Positions 1 through 8,437 of a stretch of 64,000 nt of DNA are shown here, one piece after another. The notes under the pieces are model-generated. The model was not told the DNA's origin. It saw only the letters and a list, made by a program, of their open reading frames with translations, and did not search any database. Position numbers and translations under genes: made by a program. The DNA comes from Sulfitobacter sp. W027. Its GTDB lineage: Bacteria > Pseudomonadota > Alphaproteobacteria > Rhodobacterales > Rhodobacteraceae. How positions within the stretch are numbered: the stretch's first letter is position 1; each line of letters opens with the position of its first letter. Location: positions 1,675,501 to 1,739,500 of the forward strand of contig NZ_CP083564.1 of assembly GCF_025143985.1 (NCBI RefSeq), written 5' to 3'.

Positions 1-35
1 TGATCTTGAGACCACGCTGCGCGACCTTTAACGTG

Positions 36-446
36 TTACGCTTCCTGGGCTGCGGTCTCTCGGACACGTTCGATCATCGCCCGCAACCCGTTTGAGCGTT
101 GCGCCGACAGGTGGTCGTTCAACCCCAGACGTGCGAGTTCCGCCTTGGCATCAACAGCGCCTACCGCGGCAGGTGTCAAGCCGTTGTAAAGTTTGCGCAA
201 AACCGCGATCAATCCCGACACAATCATCGCGTCGCTCGCCCCGTCGAAATGCAGCTTCCCACCGTCAAACTGCGCATGCAGCCAGACCTGTGAGGCGCAG
301 CCGTCGACTTTGGTCGCGGGCACGCGCAGCGGTTCCGGAAGCGGATCCATCGCTTTGCCAAGGTCGATCACATGGCGATAGCGGTCTTCCCAGTCGTCCA
401 GAAACTCGAAATCTTCGACCAGTTCTTCAAAAGCGGGCGTGGCCAT
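36..446 (-). CDS. sufE: SufE family cysteine desulfuration protein
   Basis: Cytoplasmic sulfur-transfer protein of the SUF iron-sulfur assembly system. It accepts persulfide sulfur from the cysteine desulfurase SufS and hands it to the SufBCD scaffold. The 136-residue length is normal for the family. The acceptor cysteine is Cys50 in the motif VDGCASQVW, and the conserved DRYRHVIDLGK segment lies near residues 21-31. The other suf genes are not in this window, so this is a detached copy. It is divergent from the lipoprotein gene at 573, with about 126 bp between them. The family call is firm; the physiological partner is inferred. Confidence 0.93.
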   Translation of the reverse strand: MATPAFEELVEDFEFLDDWEDRYRHVIDLGKAMDPLPEPLRVPATKVDGCASQVWLHAQFDGGKLHFDGASDAMIVSGLIAVLRKLYNGLTPAAVGAVDAKAELARLGLNDHLSAQRSNGLRAMIERVRETAAQEA

Positions 447-572
447 CTGTGCACTCTCTTTGGGTAGATTTCACTGCCTGACAGGTAGGATGCCGATGCG
501 CAAAGGTCCACCCCCTTCCCAAGGCTGGCGTGATGGGGTAGCACAAGACAAGTTAACTTTACGGCGGATCCC

Positions 573-1091
573 ATGCGCAAGACACTCCTCGCTCTTTTGG
601 CCTCGACCCTTTTGGTATCCGCCTGTGGCACGGTCCGTGACAGCCGCATCAATCCGCTGAACTGGTTCGGCTCTGCCCGCTCGGTTGACGCCGAGCCTTC
701 GGAAAGCGCCAACCCGCTGATCCCCCAACGTCGCGGGCTTTTTGCCAGGCGTTCGGTTGAGGTCGACACCTATGAGGGCCGCCCCTTTGAGCAGATCACC
801 GATTTGACGATTGAGCCGGTGCCGGGCGGTGCGATCCTGCGGGCCACTGGGCTTGCCGCGCGGCAGGGGATCTATGCGGTCCGACTGACCCCTGCGACGA
901 TCGAAGAACAGCCCGTAGATGGCGTACTCACCTACCGTTTGGAAGGGATCCGTCCCGACAAAGCGACCCCGCAGGGCAGCCGCCCCACCCGCGAAGTGAT
1001 CGCCGCGCGCCGTCTCACCGATCAAACGCTGAGTGGTGTGCGGGAGATTCGGGTCGAAGGGCAGATGAACACGCTAGTCTCGCGCCGCTAA
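573..1091 (+). CDS. Putative outer-membrane or periplasmic lipoprotein of unknown function
   Basis: A 172-residue protein with a classic lipoprotein signal: basic N-terminus (MRK), hydrophobic core and lipobox LVSAC, with the lipidated cysteine at residue 18. I do not recognise a catalytic domain in the mature part. It is polar with short beta-like stretches and ends RVEGQMNTLVSRR. It stands alone between divergent sufE and convergent rnd, and a perfect hairpin follows its stop. Homologues annotated as hypothetical lipoproteins are common in Rhodobacteraceae (from memory). Function unknown. Confidence 0.82.
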   Translation: MRKTLLALLASTLLVSACGTVRDSRINPLNWFGSARSVDAEPSESANPLIPQRRGLFARRSVEVDTYEGRPFEQITDLTIEPVPGGAILRATGLAARQGIYAVRLTPATIEEQPVDGVLTYRLEGIRPDKATPQGSRPTREVIAARRLTDQTLSGVREIRVEGQMNTLVSRR

Positions 1092-1110
1092 GGCTATACC
1101 GCGTATTACT

Positions 1111-1144
1111 GATGAGAGCCGCCCTCAATCGGGCGGCTCTCATC
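1111..1144. terminator. Bidirectional intrinsic terminator between the lipoprotein gene and rnd
   Basis: A perfect 14-bp stem: GATGAGAGCCGCCC at 1111-1124 pairs with GGGCGGCTCTCATC at 1131-1144 around a six-base loop. It sits between two convergent genes and ends 3 bp before the rnd stop, so it can serve both strands. No long T run follows. Confidence 0.75.
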
Positions 1145-1147
1145 GTA

Positions 1148-2305
1148 TCAGACCTTTACGGTTTTCACGTCATTCCCGTCCGCCGCCAAAGCGATCTTGC
1201 CCTCGCAGAGCAGCAGCGCATCGGCACCAAAGACTTCGTGCCGCCAGCCGCGCAGCGCCTGCACATCACGCTCTCCCGCCGAGAGCATATCCAGATCACT
1301 GGCCGAAGCGATTAACTTGGCCGCAACGCCTGCGCTTTCAGTCTTGGCCTTGAGCAGAACCCGCAAAAGATCGGCCAAGGCAGGGTTGACCTGCAACTTG
1401 TCACGCTTGCGGTCGGGCTGCGGCATATCTGCGGGTTTGCAAGCCACGCCTGCGGCCACTGCCTTCAAAATGCCGTCGGCAATCTCACCCTTGCGCGCCT
1501 CGCGCAGCAGCAGACGCGCGCGGTTCAACTCTTCGCCATTGGTCGGTTTTAGGCTTGCCAGTTCGACCAATGCATCATCCTTAAACACCCGATTGCGCGG
1601 GATGTTGCGGGTGCGGGCGTAGTCCTCTCGAAACGCGGCCAGTTCCTGCACGATGGCGAGGAACTTGGGCGAGTTGGTCCGTGTCTTCACGCGCTTCCAC
1701 GCATCCTGCGGCTGGGTCACATAAGTCTCGGGGCTGAGCAGCGTTTCCAGCTCTTCGGCCACCCACCGCGCACGACCAGTCTGCTCAAGCTTCGCGGCCA
1801 GGAATTCGTAAATCTGGCGCAGATGCGTTACGTCGGCCAATGCATAGGTCTTTTGCGCCTCCGTCAGGGGGCGGCGGGACCAATCAGTGAAACGCGAGGT
1901 CTTATCCAGCGCCTGATGCGCGATCTTGCGCACCAGCGTTTCATAGCCCACCTGCTCGCCAAAGCCACAGACCATGGCAGCGACCTGAGTGTCGAACAGC
2001 GGTTCAGGGAAGACTTCGGCATCGACAAAGAAAATCTCAAGATCCTGTCGCGCCGCGTGGAAAACCTTTACCACTGACGTATCACGGAAGAGCGTGTAGA
2101 GCGGCTCAAGCGAAATGCCCTCGGCCAGCGGGTCGACCAGTACGGCGTTGCTGTCGTCGGTGCCGGGCATGGCCAGTTGAACGAGGCAGAGCTTGGAATA
2201 GTAGGTGCGTTCGCGCAGAAATTCGGTGTCGACGGTCACATAATCATGGCGGGCCGCCTCTTCACAGAATTGCGCGAGATCGGCTGTCGTGGTGATGGTT
2301 TTCAT
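1148..2305 (-). CDS. rnd: Ribonuclease D
   Basis: 3'-5' exoribonuclease that trims tRNA precursors and other structured RNAs. The 385-residue protein has the DEDD exonuclease fold at the N-terminus, with VTVDTEFLRE holding the first two acidic ligands (Asp26 and Glu28), then HAARQDLEIF and YALADVTHLRQIY. An HRDC domain follows at roughly residues 205-285. I start at the ATG at 2305 (MKTITTTADL); the frame is open about 20 codons further upstream but the extra residues look random. It lies downstream of purM-purN on the same strand, about 80 bp away. Confidence 0.93.
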   Translation of the reverse strand: MKTITTTADLAQFCEEAARHDYVTVDTEFLRERTYYSKLCLVQLAMPGTDDSNAVLVDPLAEGISLEPLYTLFRDTSVVKVFHAARQDLEIFFVDAEVFPEPLFDTQVAAMVCGFGEQVGYETLVRKIAHQALDKTSRFTDWSRRPLTEAQKTYALADVTHLRQIYEFLAAKLEQTGRARWVAEELETLLSPETYVTQPQDAWKRVKTRTNSPKFLAIVQELAAFREDYARTRNIPRNRVFKDDALVELASLKPTNGEELNRARLLLREARKGEIADGILKAVAAGVACKPADMPQPDRKRDKLQVNPALADLLRVLLKAKTESAGVAAKLIASASDLDMLSAGERDVQALRGWRHEVFGADALLLCEGKIALAADGNDVKTVKV

Positions 2306-2385
2306 AAATGCTCTTTGACAAGTTGCATGCCCGGTCATCGGGCTTTGTGCCAAGAGGTACATCACGTACGAAGGTTTGACCAGCG

Positions 2386-2982
2386 TCAGCCCGTGAGCAT
2401 GACTGGCTGCCGCTCACCAGCGGCAAAGCGGCGCAGCACGGCGGGGTAAAGGCGGTGTTCCTGCACCAGCACGCGCTCGGCCAAAGTCTCCGCCGTGTCG
2501 CCCGGCAGAACCGTAATGCGCGCTTGGCCGAGGATCGGGCCATCATCCAAAGCCGCAGTGACTTCATGCACGGTGCAGCCGTGTTCGGTATCGCCAGCCT
2601 CCAGCGCGCGGGCATGGGTGTGCAGCCCGCGGTATTTTGGCAGTAGCGAGGGGTGGATGTTGATCATCCGCCCGGCCCAAGCATCGGTAAACCCTTCGGT
2701 CAATTTGCGCATAAAACCGGCAAGGCAGATGATGTCTGGCGCATGGGCCTCAAGCGCGGCGCTGAGCGCCGCCTCAAAGGCCGGGCGATCCTTGCCGAAG
2801 GGGCGGTGATCGACCACTTCCGTCGCGATCCCCTGCCCCTGCGCCCAAGCGATTCCGCCCGCATCCGCGTTGTTGGACAGCACCAAACAGGGGCGGCCTG
2901 CATGGTCGCCGGTCATATCCTCGACCAGCGCTCGCATGTTGGAGCCGCCGCCCGAGACGAAAATCGCAACCCGCTTGGTCAA
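2386..2982 (-). CDS. purN: Phosphoribosylglycinamide formyltransferase (GART)
   Basis: Third step of de novo purine synthesis: transfers a formyl group from 10-formyl-THF to GAR. At 198 residues it is typical of the monofunctional enzyme. The phosphate-binding loop is FVSGGGSNM (residues 8-16). The catalytic Asn108 and His110 lie in [13 protein letters not shown], and the aspartate follows in ALDDGPI (146-147). The start codon appears to be TTG: its last two bases overlap the purM stop (TTGA), which indicates translational coupling. The next Met (residue 16) would delete the substrate loop, so TTG is preferred. Confidence 0.95.
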   Translation of the reverse strand: MTKRVAIFVSGGGSNMRALVEDMTGDHAGRPCLVLSNNADAGGIAWAQGQGIATEVVDHRPFGKDRPAFEAALSAALEAHAPDIICLAGFMRKLTEGFTDAWAGRMINIHPSLLPKYRGLHTHARALEAGDTEHGCTVHEVTAALDDGPILGQARITVLPGDTAETLAERVLVQEHRLYPAVLRRFAAGERQPVMLTG

Positions 2983-4031
2983 AGCAGCGCGCCTGAGTAG
3001 GTGACGCCATTGCCGGTGGTGATGCGCCCGATCTCGATGGCGGCGTGGCCATCCTCGGCGAAGGCAGCTTTGGCCGCCTCGACCTTATCGGCAGAGACGA
3101 CGGCAACCATGCCAATGCCAGCGTTAAAGGTCTTGAGCATCTCGGCCTCGGCCATGCCCCCTTCGGCGGCCAGCCATTTGAAGACCGGTGGCAAGTCCCA
3201 TGCGTTGAGGTCAATCTCAGCAGCCAACCCAACGGGCAACACGCGCGGCAGGTTCTCGGTCAGGCCGCCGCCGGTGATATGCGCCAGCGCCGACACGGCA
3301 TCGGCGCGCAGGGCCGCCACGGCGCCTTTGACGTAGAGCTTCGTGGGTGTCAGCAGTGCACTGCCCAGATCACCTTCGCCCCATGGGCAATCGTCACCCC
3401 AACCCAGACCGCTACGCTCGACAATCTTGCGCACGAGGCTGTAGCCGTTGGAGTGCACCCCGTCGCTCGGCAGCCCCAAGAGCACATCGCCCTCCTTCAC
3501 ATCGCGCGGCAGTTCCGTCCCCCGCTCCATTGCGCCGACCGAGAAACCGGCGAGGTCAAAATCGCCCGCGTGATACATGCCCGGCATTTCAGCCGTCTCG
3601 CCGCCGATCAAGGCGCAACCGGAATCGGCGCAGCCCTTGGCGATGCCTTCGATGATCCGCGCGGCACTGTCGAGCTCAAGCTTTCCGGTGGCGAAGTAGT
3701 CGAGGAAGAAGAGCGGCTCGGCCCCCTGACAGACCAGATCGTTGACGCACATGGCGACCAGATCAATGCCGATGCTGTCCACATTGCCGGTGTCGATGGC
3801 GATGCGCAGCTTGGTGCCCACACCGTCCGTCGCGGCAACCAGCACCGGGTCGGTGAAACCTGCGCCCTTCAGATCGAACAGCGCGCCAAAGCCGCCAAGG
3901 CCGGACATAACGCCGGGCCGCGCGGTGGATTTCGCCGCCGGTTTGATCCGCTCTACAAGCGCGTTGCCTGCGTCAATATCCACGCCTGCTTCGGCATAGG
4001 TGATTCCGTTGTCGGATTTTGTCATGGTCAT
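2979..4031 (-). CDS. purM: Phosphoribosylformylglycinamidine cyclo-ligase (AIR synthetase)
   Basis: ATP-dependent ring closure of FGAM to AIR, the fifth step of purine synthesis. About 350 residues. The N-terminus has the typical [14 protein letters not shown] sequence, followed by [27 protein letters not shown] and [13 protein letters not shown]. These are the nucleotide and metal motifs of the PurM/SelD fold. I start at the ATG at 4031; the ATG at 4025 is an equal alternative. The frame stays open upstream but loses similarity. It overlaps purN by four bases, so purM-purN form an operon, which is the usual bacterial order. Confidence 0.95.
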   Translation of the reverse strand: MTMTKSDNGITYAEAGVDIDAGNALVERIKPAAKSTARPGVMSGLGGFGALFDLKGAGFTDPVLVAATDGVGTKLRIAIDTGNVDSIGIDLVAMCVNDLVCQGAEPLFFLDYFATGKLELDSAARIIEGIAKGCADSGCALIGGETAEMPGMYHAGDFDLAGFSVGAMERGTELPRDVKEGDVLLGLPSDGVHSNGYSLVRKIVERSGLGWGDDCPWGEGDLGSALLTPTKLYVKGAVAALRADAVSALAHITGGGLTENLPRVLPVGLAAEIDLNAWDLPPVFKWLAAEGGMAEAEMLKTFNAGIGMVAVVSADKVEAAKAAFAEDGHAAIEIGRITTGNGVTYSGALL

Positions 4032-4153
4032 GGCCCCCGGCGCGCATTTTCCCTTGCGCGCGGAGTTAGAGTATTGCGCCGCCCACTGCAATCATTTGGT
4101 GCAGCTAATGTCTTGACGCTCGGCCTGTGGCGTCATACCCAAACGCCCATGGC

Positions 4154-4230
4154 GGGCCTGTAGCTCAATTGGTTAGAGCAGAGCGCTCATAACGCTTTGG
4201 TTGCGGGTTCAAGTCCTGCCGGGCCTACCA
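4154..4230 (+). tRNA. ileX: tRNA with CAT anticodon, most like tRNA-Ile2 (lysidine type)
   Basis: A 77-nt cloverleaf with encoded CCA. The acceptor arms GGGCCTG and CGGGCCT pair with two G-U wobbles. The D arm starts GCTC. The anticodon stem GAGCG/CGCTT encloses loop CTCATAA (anticodon CAT), and the T loop GTTCAAGTCC is intact. The CAT anticodon could mean Met or AUA-reading Ile2. The acceptor sequence and the variable/T region (CGCTTTGGTTGCGGG) resemble Ile2, whose C34 is modified to lysidine by TilS, rather than elongator Met. Identity by resemblance only. Confidence 0.85.
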
Positions 4231-4256
4231 TACCGCCCCCGCCTTTCGCGCAGACC

Positions 4257-4706
4257 TCAGCGTTTGGCGCTGACATGCCAGTTCACCTGCATCTCAACGA
4301 CCGTCTCGCCCGCCTCATTCTGGATGTCGACCGCCACGTCAAAGGCGACTTTTCCGTCCTCTTGCAGCGCGGTCAGCAGCTCGGCCCCGGGGCGCGAGGT
4401 TTCAGCGTGGGCCGTCAGCATGCCTTCGGCGATCTTTTTGAATGTGATCTGCCCCATGGCCGCCACGGGGCGCATGTCCATAATCACCGGGGCAATCGCC
4501 CCGGCCATGGCGGCACCCGAGGCCGCCTCTCCCAGCGTGAACATCGCCCCTGCGTGCTGCGTGCCGATATGGTTCGAGGTTTCATGCCGCTGCACCAGTT
4601 CGGCGCTGGCGGTGCCATCGCCGATCTTGAGCAATCTCACTCCAACATGGGCCGCGAAGGGCACTGCCGAATCGAGATGGGATTTGATCATGTCATAGGG
4701 GGTCAT
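4257..4706 (-). CDS. Hot-dog fold thioesterase-like protein (PaaI/DUF4442 type)
   Basis: A 149-residue single-domain protein of the hot-dog fold. The stretch ETSNHIGTQHAGAMFTLGE carries the histidine-glycine pattern of the central helix in acyl-CoA thioesterases of the PaaI/YiiD group, and a later strand reads VAAMGQITFKKIAEG. Substrate unknown; probably an acyl-CoA. The start at 4706 is supported by GGAG a few bases upstream in the minus orientation; the frame is open for 19 more codons without a better signal. It follows the histidine kinase on the same strand, with about 70 bp between. Confidence 0.75.
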   Translation of the reverse strand: MTPYDMIKSHLDSAVPFAAHVGVRLLKIGDGTASAELVQRHETSNHIGTQHAGAMFTLGEAASGAAMAGAIAPVIMDMRPVAAMGQITFKKIAEGMLTAHAETSRPGAELLTALQEDGKVAFDVAVDIQNEAGETVVEMQVNWHVSAKR

Positions 4707-4776
4707 GGCTGCGCTCCGCTTTAAAAGTTGGTTCACTCTGGCAAAGGCGCGCGCATGGCACAATCATGCCGCCGGG

Positions 4777-6099
4777 TCACCGCGCAATGACGATATCCGC
4801 GCGCAGCCCGCCCAACCGTTCTGATTCTCCTAGCCGAAGCACCCCGCCATGGGCGCGGGCGATGTCAGTGGCGATGGCAAGACCAAGGCCCACGCCGCCG
4901 CCCTTGTCCTGATTGCGCGCAGGATCAAGCCGCGAGAACGGGCGCGTCGCCTCGTCGCGGCGTTCTTCAGGGATGCCGGGGCCATCGTCTTCGACGCGGA
5001 TGCGCAGGGTACGGTCGCTCAACATGACCGCGACTTCGGCCTGCGTGCCATAACGCACGGCGTTGGAAATCAGGTTGTCCACCGCCCGACGCATCGCCAC
5101 CTTGCGCAGCTTTACCATGCCCTCGCCAGTGCCTTCGGGCGGTAGAAGCGTGACTTGACGCCCCCCGCGCTGCGCATCTTCGACGATTGCGCGTACAAAT
5201 CCATGCGGCTCCACCTTCTCCGGCTCGCCCTCGGCGGCACCCTTGGCGAAGTTTAGGAACTCATCCAGCATCCGCTGCATGTCATCCACATCGGCCAAAA
5301 GCGGCGCGGCATCCTCTTCATCAATCATCGATAAACCAAGCCGCATTCGCGTCAACGGGGTGCGCAGGTCGTGGCTGACGCCTGAGAGCATCAAGGTTCG
5401 CTGTTCAATCTGCCGCTCAATCCGGGCGCGCATGTCGACAAAGGCGTTACCCGCCGCGCGGACTTCGACGGCACCGGTAGGCGTGTAGGGTTCATGCCGC
5501 CCCCGGCCAAAAGCCTCCGCCGCGCGGGCCAAGCGCTTGATCGGGCGCAGCTGGTTGCGCAGGTAAATCGAGGCGATGAGGCTTAGGAGCACGCCAAAGA
5601 ACACCGTATAGACGAAAAGCTGATGCGGGTTCGAGGCCGAGATCCGCCGCCGTTCAAACTGAATGCGCAGGGGACCATGCACGCTTTCGACATAGAGCAC
5701 GACAAAATCATCATCGCTGAGGTCGAATGCCTTGATCCCCTCCATCCGGCTTCTCATACGCGGCATCAGCACCCGGCCTGAATAATCGTACCACAGCAGG
5801 CTATCCTTTTCGGGCAGCGGGCGATTGGGGAGGGTTATTACGAAATCCAACGGACCCGCCCGCGCCTCCACCGCCATTGGGACCGACTGGGCATCGGGCG
5901 CGGTACCAACGGCCAGCATCACCAGTTCCAACTCCCTCAGAACCGTGTCGGTCATCTGGTTGGTGACGCCTTCGAAATGCCGCTGAGCGAAAATCACCAC
6001 CACGACCAATTGCAAAAACACCACTGGTAACAGCAGGATCAACGCGGCGCGTCCGTAGATGCCGCGCGGCACATATCGTTTGAGCCAAGCAAAATTCAT
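4777..6099 (-). CDS. EnvZ-like membrane sensor histidine kinase
   Basis: A 440-residue sensor kinase. Membrane helices are at about residues 19-38 and 160-180, with a periplasmic loop of about 120 residues between. A HAMP segment follows (about 181-232). The HisKA motif SGVSHDLRTPLTRMR puts the phospho-acceptor at His243. The ATPase domain has NLISNAVRYG, VEDDGPGIPEE and GGGVGLGLAIA boxes. The layout matches EnvZ and the PetP-type kinases of Rhodobacter. Unlike the usual arrangement, no response regulator flanks it: upstream is a divergent hydrolase and downstream a thioesterase. The signal sensed is unknown. Confidence 0.88.
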   Translation of the reverse strand: MNFAWLKRYVPRGIYGRAALILLLPVVFLQLVVVVIFAQRHFEGVTNQMTDTVLRELELVMLAVGTAPDAQSVPMAVEARAGPLDFVITLPNRPLPEKDSLLWYDYSGRVLMPRMRSRMEGIKAFDLSDDDFVVLYVESVHGPLRIQFERRRISASNPHQLFVYTVFFGVLLSLIASIYLRNQLRPIKRLARAAEAFGRGRHEPYTPTGAVEVRAAGNAFVDMRARIERQIEQRTLMLSGVSHDLRTPLTRMRLGLSMIDEEDAAPLLADVDDMQRMLDEFLNFAKGAAEGEPEKVEPHGFVRAIVEDAQRGGRQVTLLPPEGTGEGMVKLRKVAMRRAVDNLISNAVRYGTQAEVAVMLSDRTLRIRVEDDGPGIPEERRDEATRPFSRLDPARNQDKGGGVGLGLAIATDIARAHGGVLRLGESERLGGLRADIVIAR

Positions 6100-6143
6100 G
6101 GCTAGACCTTAGCCAGCCCCCTGCCCCAGCGAAAGGTTAATCC

Positions 6144-7058
6144 ATGCTGCCGCCCGACAACTTCGACCCCGAGATTGGCCTTGCCGAAACCTTGGAGCCC
6201 GGGCTGCGCCGTATCGTGGCGCCCAACCCTTCGCCGATGACCTATCGCGGCACGAATACCTATCTGTTGGGCAGCACCGACATCGCCGTCATCGATCCCG
6301 GTCCCGAAAGCCCCGCGCATCTTGAAGCGATCCTCGCTGCGATAGAGCCGGGGCAGCGGATCAGCCATATCATCGTGACCCATACGCATCTCGACCACTC
6401 ACCGCTCGCCCGCCCTTTGGCCGCGCGCTCAGGGGCCGAGATCTGGGCTTTTGGCCCCGCCACGGCGGGCCGCTCCCCGGTGATGCAGGGGCTGGCCGAG
6501 GCGGGGTTGATGGGCGGTGGCGAGGGGGTGGATCATGACTTCAGCCCCGACCATACGCTGATTGATGGTGAAATGCTGGAGGGCCAAGACTGGGCGCTGC
6601 AAGCGCTGCACACGCCCGGTCATATCGGCAATCACCTCTGCCTTGCGTGGGGGGATGCCTGTCTGACGGCGGATCACGTTATGGGCTGGGCCACCTCGCT
6701 GGTCTCCCCTCCGGACGGGGATTTGACTGATTTCATGACCTCTTGCGAAAAACTGGGTGCGCGGCAATGGCGAGTCTTTTACCCCGGCCACGGTGCACCG
6801 GTCACGGACCCGACTGCGCGGCTTGATTGGCTGGTCGCTCACCGCCGCGCCCGGGAGGCGTCGATCCTTGAAGCATTGACAGCCGGCCCCGCTACGGCAG
6901 AAGAACTTGCCCGCCTGATCTATACTGAGACCCCTGCCGCGCTGCTCGGTGCGGCCCGGCGAAATGTGCTGGCCCATTTGGTCGATCTCACTGGTCGCGG
7001 ACGTGTCGGCCCTCAAGGGGCACTGCAGGCGGACGCCCGTTTCAGCCTTAACCCATAG
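6144..7058 (+). CDS. Metallo-beta-lactamase fold hydrolase (LACTB2-like)
   Basis: A 304-residue zinc hydrolase. The metal motif THTHLDHS (His80-x-His82-x-Asp84-His85) is complete. Further ligands are in ALHTPGHIGNH, CLTADHVMGW and VFYPGHGAPV. The C-terminal 60-70 residues (AEELARLIYTETPAALLGA onward) look like the small winged-helix tail of the LACTB2/glyoxalase-II-like branch. Human LACTB2 is an RNA endonuclease; the bacterial substrate is not known. It is divergent from the histidine kinase with 44 bp between starts, so the two probably share a regulatory region. Confidence 0.85.
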   Translation: MLPPDNFDPEIGLAETLEPGLRRIVAPNPSPMTYRGTNTYLLGSTDIAVIDPGPESPAHLEAILAAIEPGQRISHIIVTHTHLDHSPLARPLAARSGAEIWAFGPATAGRSPVMQGLAEAGLMGGGEGVDHDFSPDHTLIDGEMLEGQDWALQALHTPGHIGNHLCLAWGDACLTADHVMGWATSLVSPPDGDLTDFMTSCEKLGARQWRVFYPGHGAPVTDPTARLDWLVAHRRAREASILEALTAGPATAEELARLIYTETPAALLGAARRNVLAHLVDLTGRGRVGPQGALQADARFSLNP

Positions 7059-7203
7059 CTGAAAGCAGCGGATTCCGTCGCAAAATCGCAACAAAATCCT
7101 CATTCTGGGCATAATCCAGCCCAATTTTGGACCTGAACCGCGCCGAAGCTTGTTTCAGGGGTGAGAGACTTCAAACCCCAGCGAGCAGCAAAGGAGCTAC
7201 CCG

Positions 7204-7326
7204 ATGGCCCGACTAGACAGGACGCCGCAACCGCAAAAACCCAAGCCTGAGCAGACGCCGAAAGGCACCTCGGCTCAGCCACCGCAGCGGCCCACGCCTT
7301 TGATTACCGACTACGCCAGTCTCTGA
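7204..7326 (+). CDS. Putative 40-residue proline/glutamine-rich small protein
   Basis: ATG at 7204 is preceded by AAAGGAG about 7 bases upstream, a near-perfect ribosome binding site. It opens a 40-codon frame with a strongly biased product: MARLDRTPQPQKPKPEQTP at the start and PLITDYASL at the end. About a quarter of the residues are proline, with Gln, Lys and Thr making up much of the rest; there is no hydrophobic segment. It lies alone in the gap between the hydrolase and the DUF4112 gene. The good binding site and biased composition argue for a real gene. I recognise no family; an intrinsically disordered peptide is likely. Confidence 0.5.
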   Translation: MARLDRTPQPQKPKPEQTPKGTSAQPPQRPTPLITDYASL

Positions 7327-7422
7327 ATTTGCTTTCCGATGCATTTGAAGGAGCCGATGCTCGGGGGGAACTTTGGTGCCTAACTGCGCGTTTGCAGCCT
7401 AGAGCAACACGCAAGGACTGAT

Positions 7423-7845
7423 ATGGAACCCCACGTCCCCTCTCACGAAGCCGACCTCGCCCGTCTGCGCCGCCTGGCGGTCAGCATGGACAGCGCTTTT
7501 AAATTGCCGATTGTCGGCGTGCGCATGGGATGGGATTCGATTTTGGGTTTCGTGCCCGTCGTGGGCGATACGCTCGCCCTGCTCCCTTCGGCCTATATCC
7601 TTAAAGAATCGCACCGGATGGGCGCGCCAAAGGGGATGCTGGCGAAGATGCTGGTGAACACCGGGATCGACTACGTTATCGGTTCGGTCCCGTTGGTGGG
7701 TGATCTTTTCGACATTGGTTGGAAGTCGAAGCTGCGCAACGTCGATCTGCTGGAACGTCACCTGAAAGACCAAGCCGCCAAAGCACCGCCTACGGGAAAC
7801 GTCGAAGGGCGCATGTCCTCGCATCACCCCACGCTCAATAACTGA
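7423..7845 (+). CDS. DUF4112 domain membrane protein
   Basis: A 140-residue protein that fits the DUF4112 family throughout. The paired motifs GFVPVVGDTLALLPSAYIL and GSVPLVGDLFDIGWKSKLRN each look like a short membrane-associated helix ending in a VGD turn. The family is widespread, small and uncharacterised; membrane association is inferred from the hydrophobic stretches. AAGGA precedes the start. It is monocistronic, and its transcript probably ends at the hairpin just after the stop. Confidence 0.85.
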   Translation: MEPHVPSHEADLARLRRLAVSMDSAFKLPIVGVRMGWDSILGFVPVVGDTLALLPSAYILKESHRMGAPKGMLAKMLVNTGIDYVIGSVPLVGDLFDIGWKSKLRNVDLLERHLKDQAAKAPPTGNVEGRMSSHHPTLNN

Positions 7846-7857
7846 TCCCCAAGCGCA

Positions 7858-7884
7858 AAAGGGCCGCCCGAAGGCGACCCTTTC
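7858..7884. terminator. Hairpin between convergent DUF4112 gene and ndk
   Basis: AAGGGCCGCC and GGCGACCCTT pair around a CGAA loop with one internal mismatch. A short T-rich segment (TTTCATTCATT) follows on the plus strand. It sits between convergent genes and can act on both. Confidence 0.7.
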
Positions 7885-7908
7885 ATTCATTGTCCGAAGA
7901 ACGGTGGC

Positions 7909-8331
7909 TTAGCCGACCAATTCAAGACCGGAGAAGAAGTATGCGATCTCAACCGCTGCGGTTTCCGGCGCGTCGGAACCGTGAACGGAGTTTTCGCCAA
8001 CGCTTTCAGCGAATTCTGCGCGAATGGTGCCCTCTGCCGCGTCAGCAGGGTTGGTTGCGCCCATGACTTCGCGGTTTTTCGCGATGGCATTCTCGCCTTC
8101 GAGAACCTGAGCAACGATCGGCGCGGAGGCCATGAATTCGCACAGTTCGTCATAGAAGGGACGCTCGGCGTGCACCTTGTAGAACTCACCCGCCTGCGCT
8201 TTTGTCAGGTGGATGCGCTTTTGTGCGACAACGCGCAGGCCCGCGTCTTCGAATTTCTTGACGATGGCGCCGGTCAGGTTGCGGCGGGTTGCGTCGGGCT
8301 TGATGATCGAGAAAGTGCGTTCGAGGGCCAT
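7909..8331 (-). CDS. ndk: Nucleoside diphosphate kinase
   Basis: Balances NTP and dNTP pools by phosphate transfer from ATP through a phosphohistidine. The 140-residue length is standard. The N-terminus [15 protein letters not shown] is diagnostic and the catalytic His117 lies in the motif NSVHGSDA. I start at 8331 (MALERTFS); upstream codons in frame do not belong to the family. It is divergent from the ABC-F gene. Confidence 0.97.
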   Translation of the reverse strand: MALERTFSIIKPDATRRNLTGAIVKKFEDAGLRVVAQKRIHLTKAQAGEFYKVHAERPFYDELCEFMASAPIVAQVLEGENAIAKNREVMGATNPADAAEGTIRAEFAESVGENSVHGSDAPETAAVEIAYFFSGLELVG

Positions 8332-8437
8332 TGGCTGTACTCCATAGCAAGTGTTGATTTGCGCGCTCCCTAGCATGGGGTCATGCACATGAAAAGCCGC
8401 GATTGACCTTCTGCTCAGGTTGCTCCAAACGGCATCC

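Noticed and set aside
3045-4163. Long plus-strand frame opposite purM
   Set aside because: Its product has no motif and no binding site, whereas the minus strand shows complete AIR synthetase motifs.
4154-4230. tRNA-Met for the CAT anticodon
   Set aside because: The acceptor sequence GGGCCTG and the CGCTTTGG variable/T region match Ile2 better than elongator Met; left as a probability.
7357-7383. 8-codon frame with AAGGAG before the DUF4112 gene
   Set aside because: The binding site is good but the frame is too short to judge, and it has no attenuation structure.
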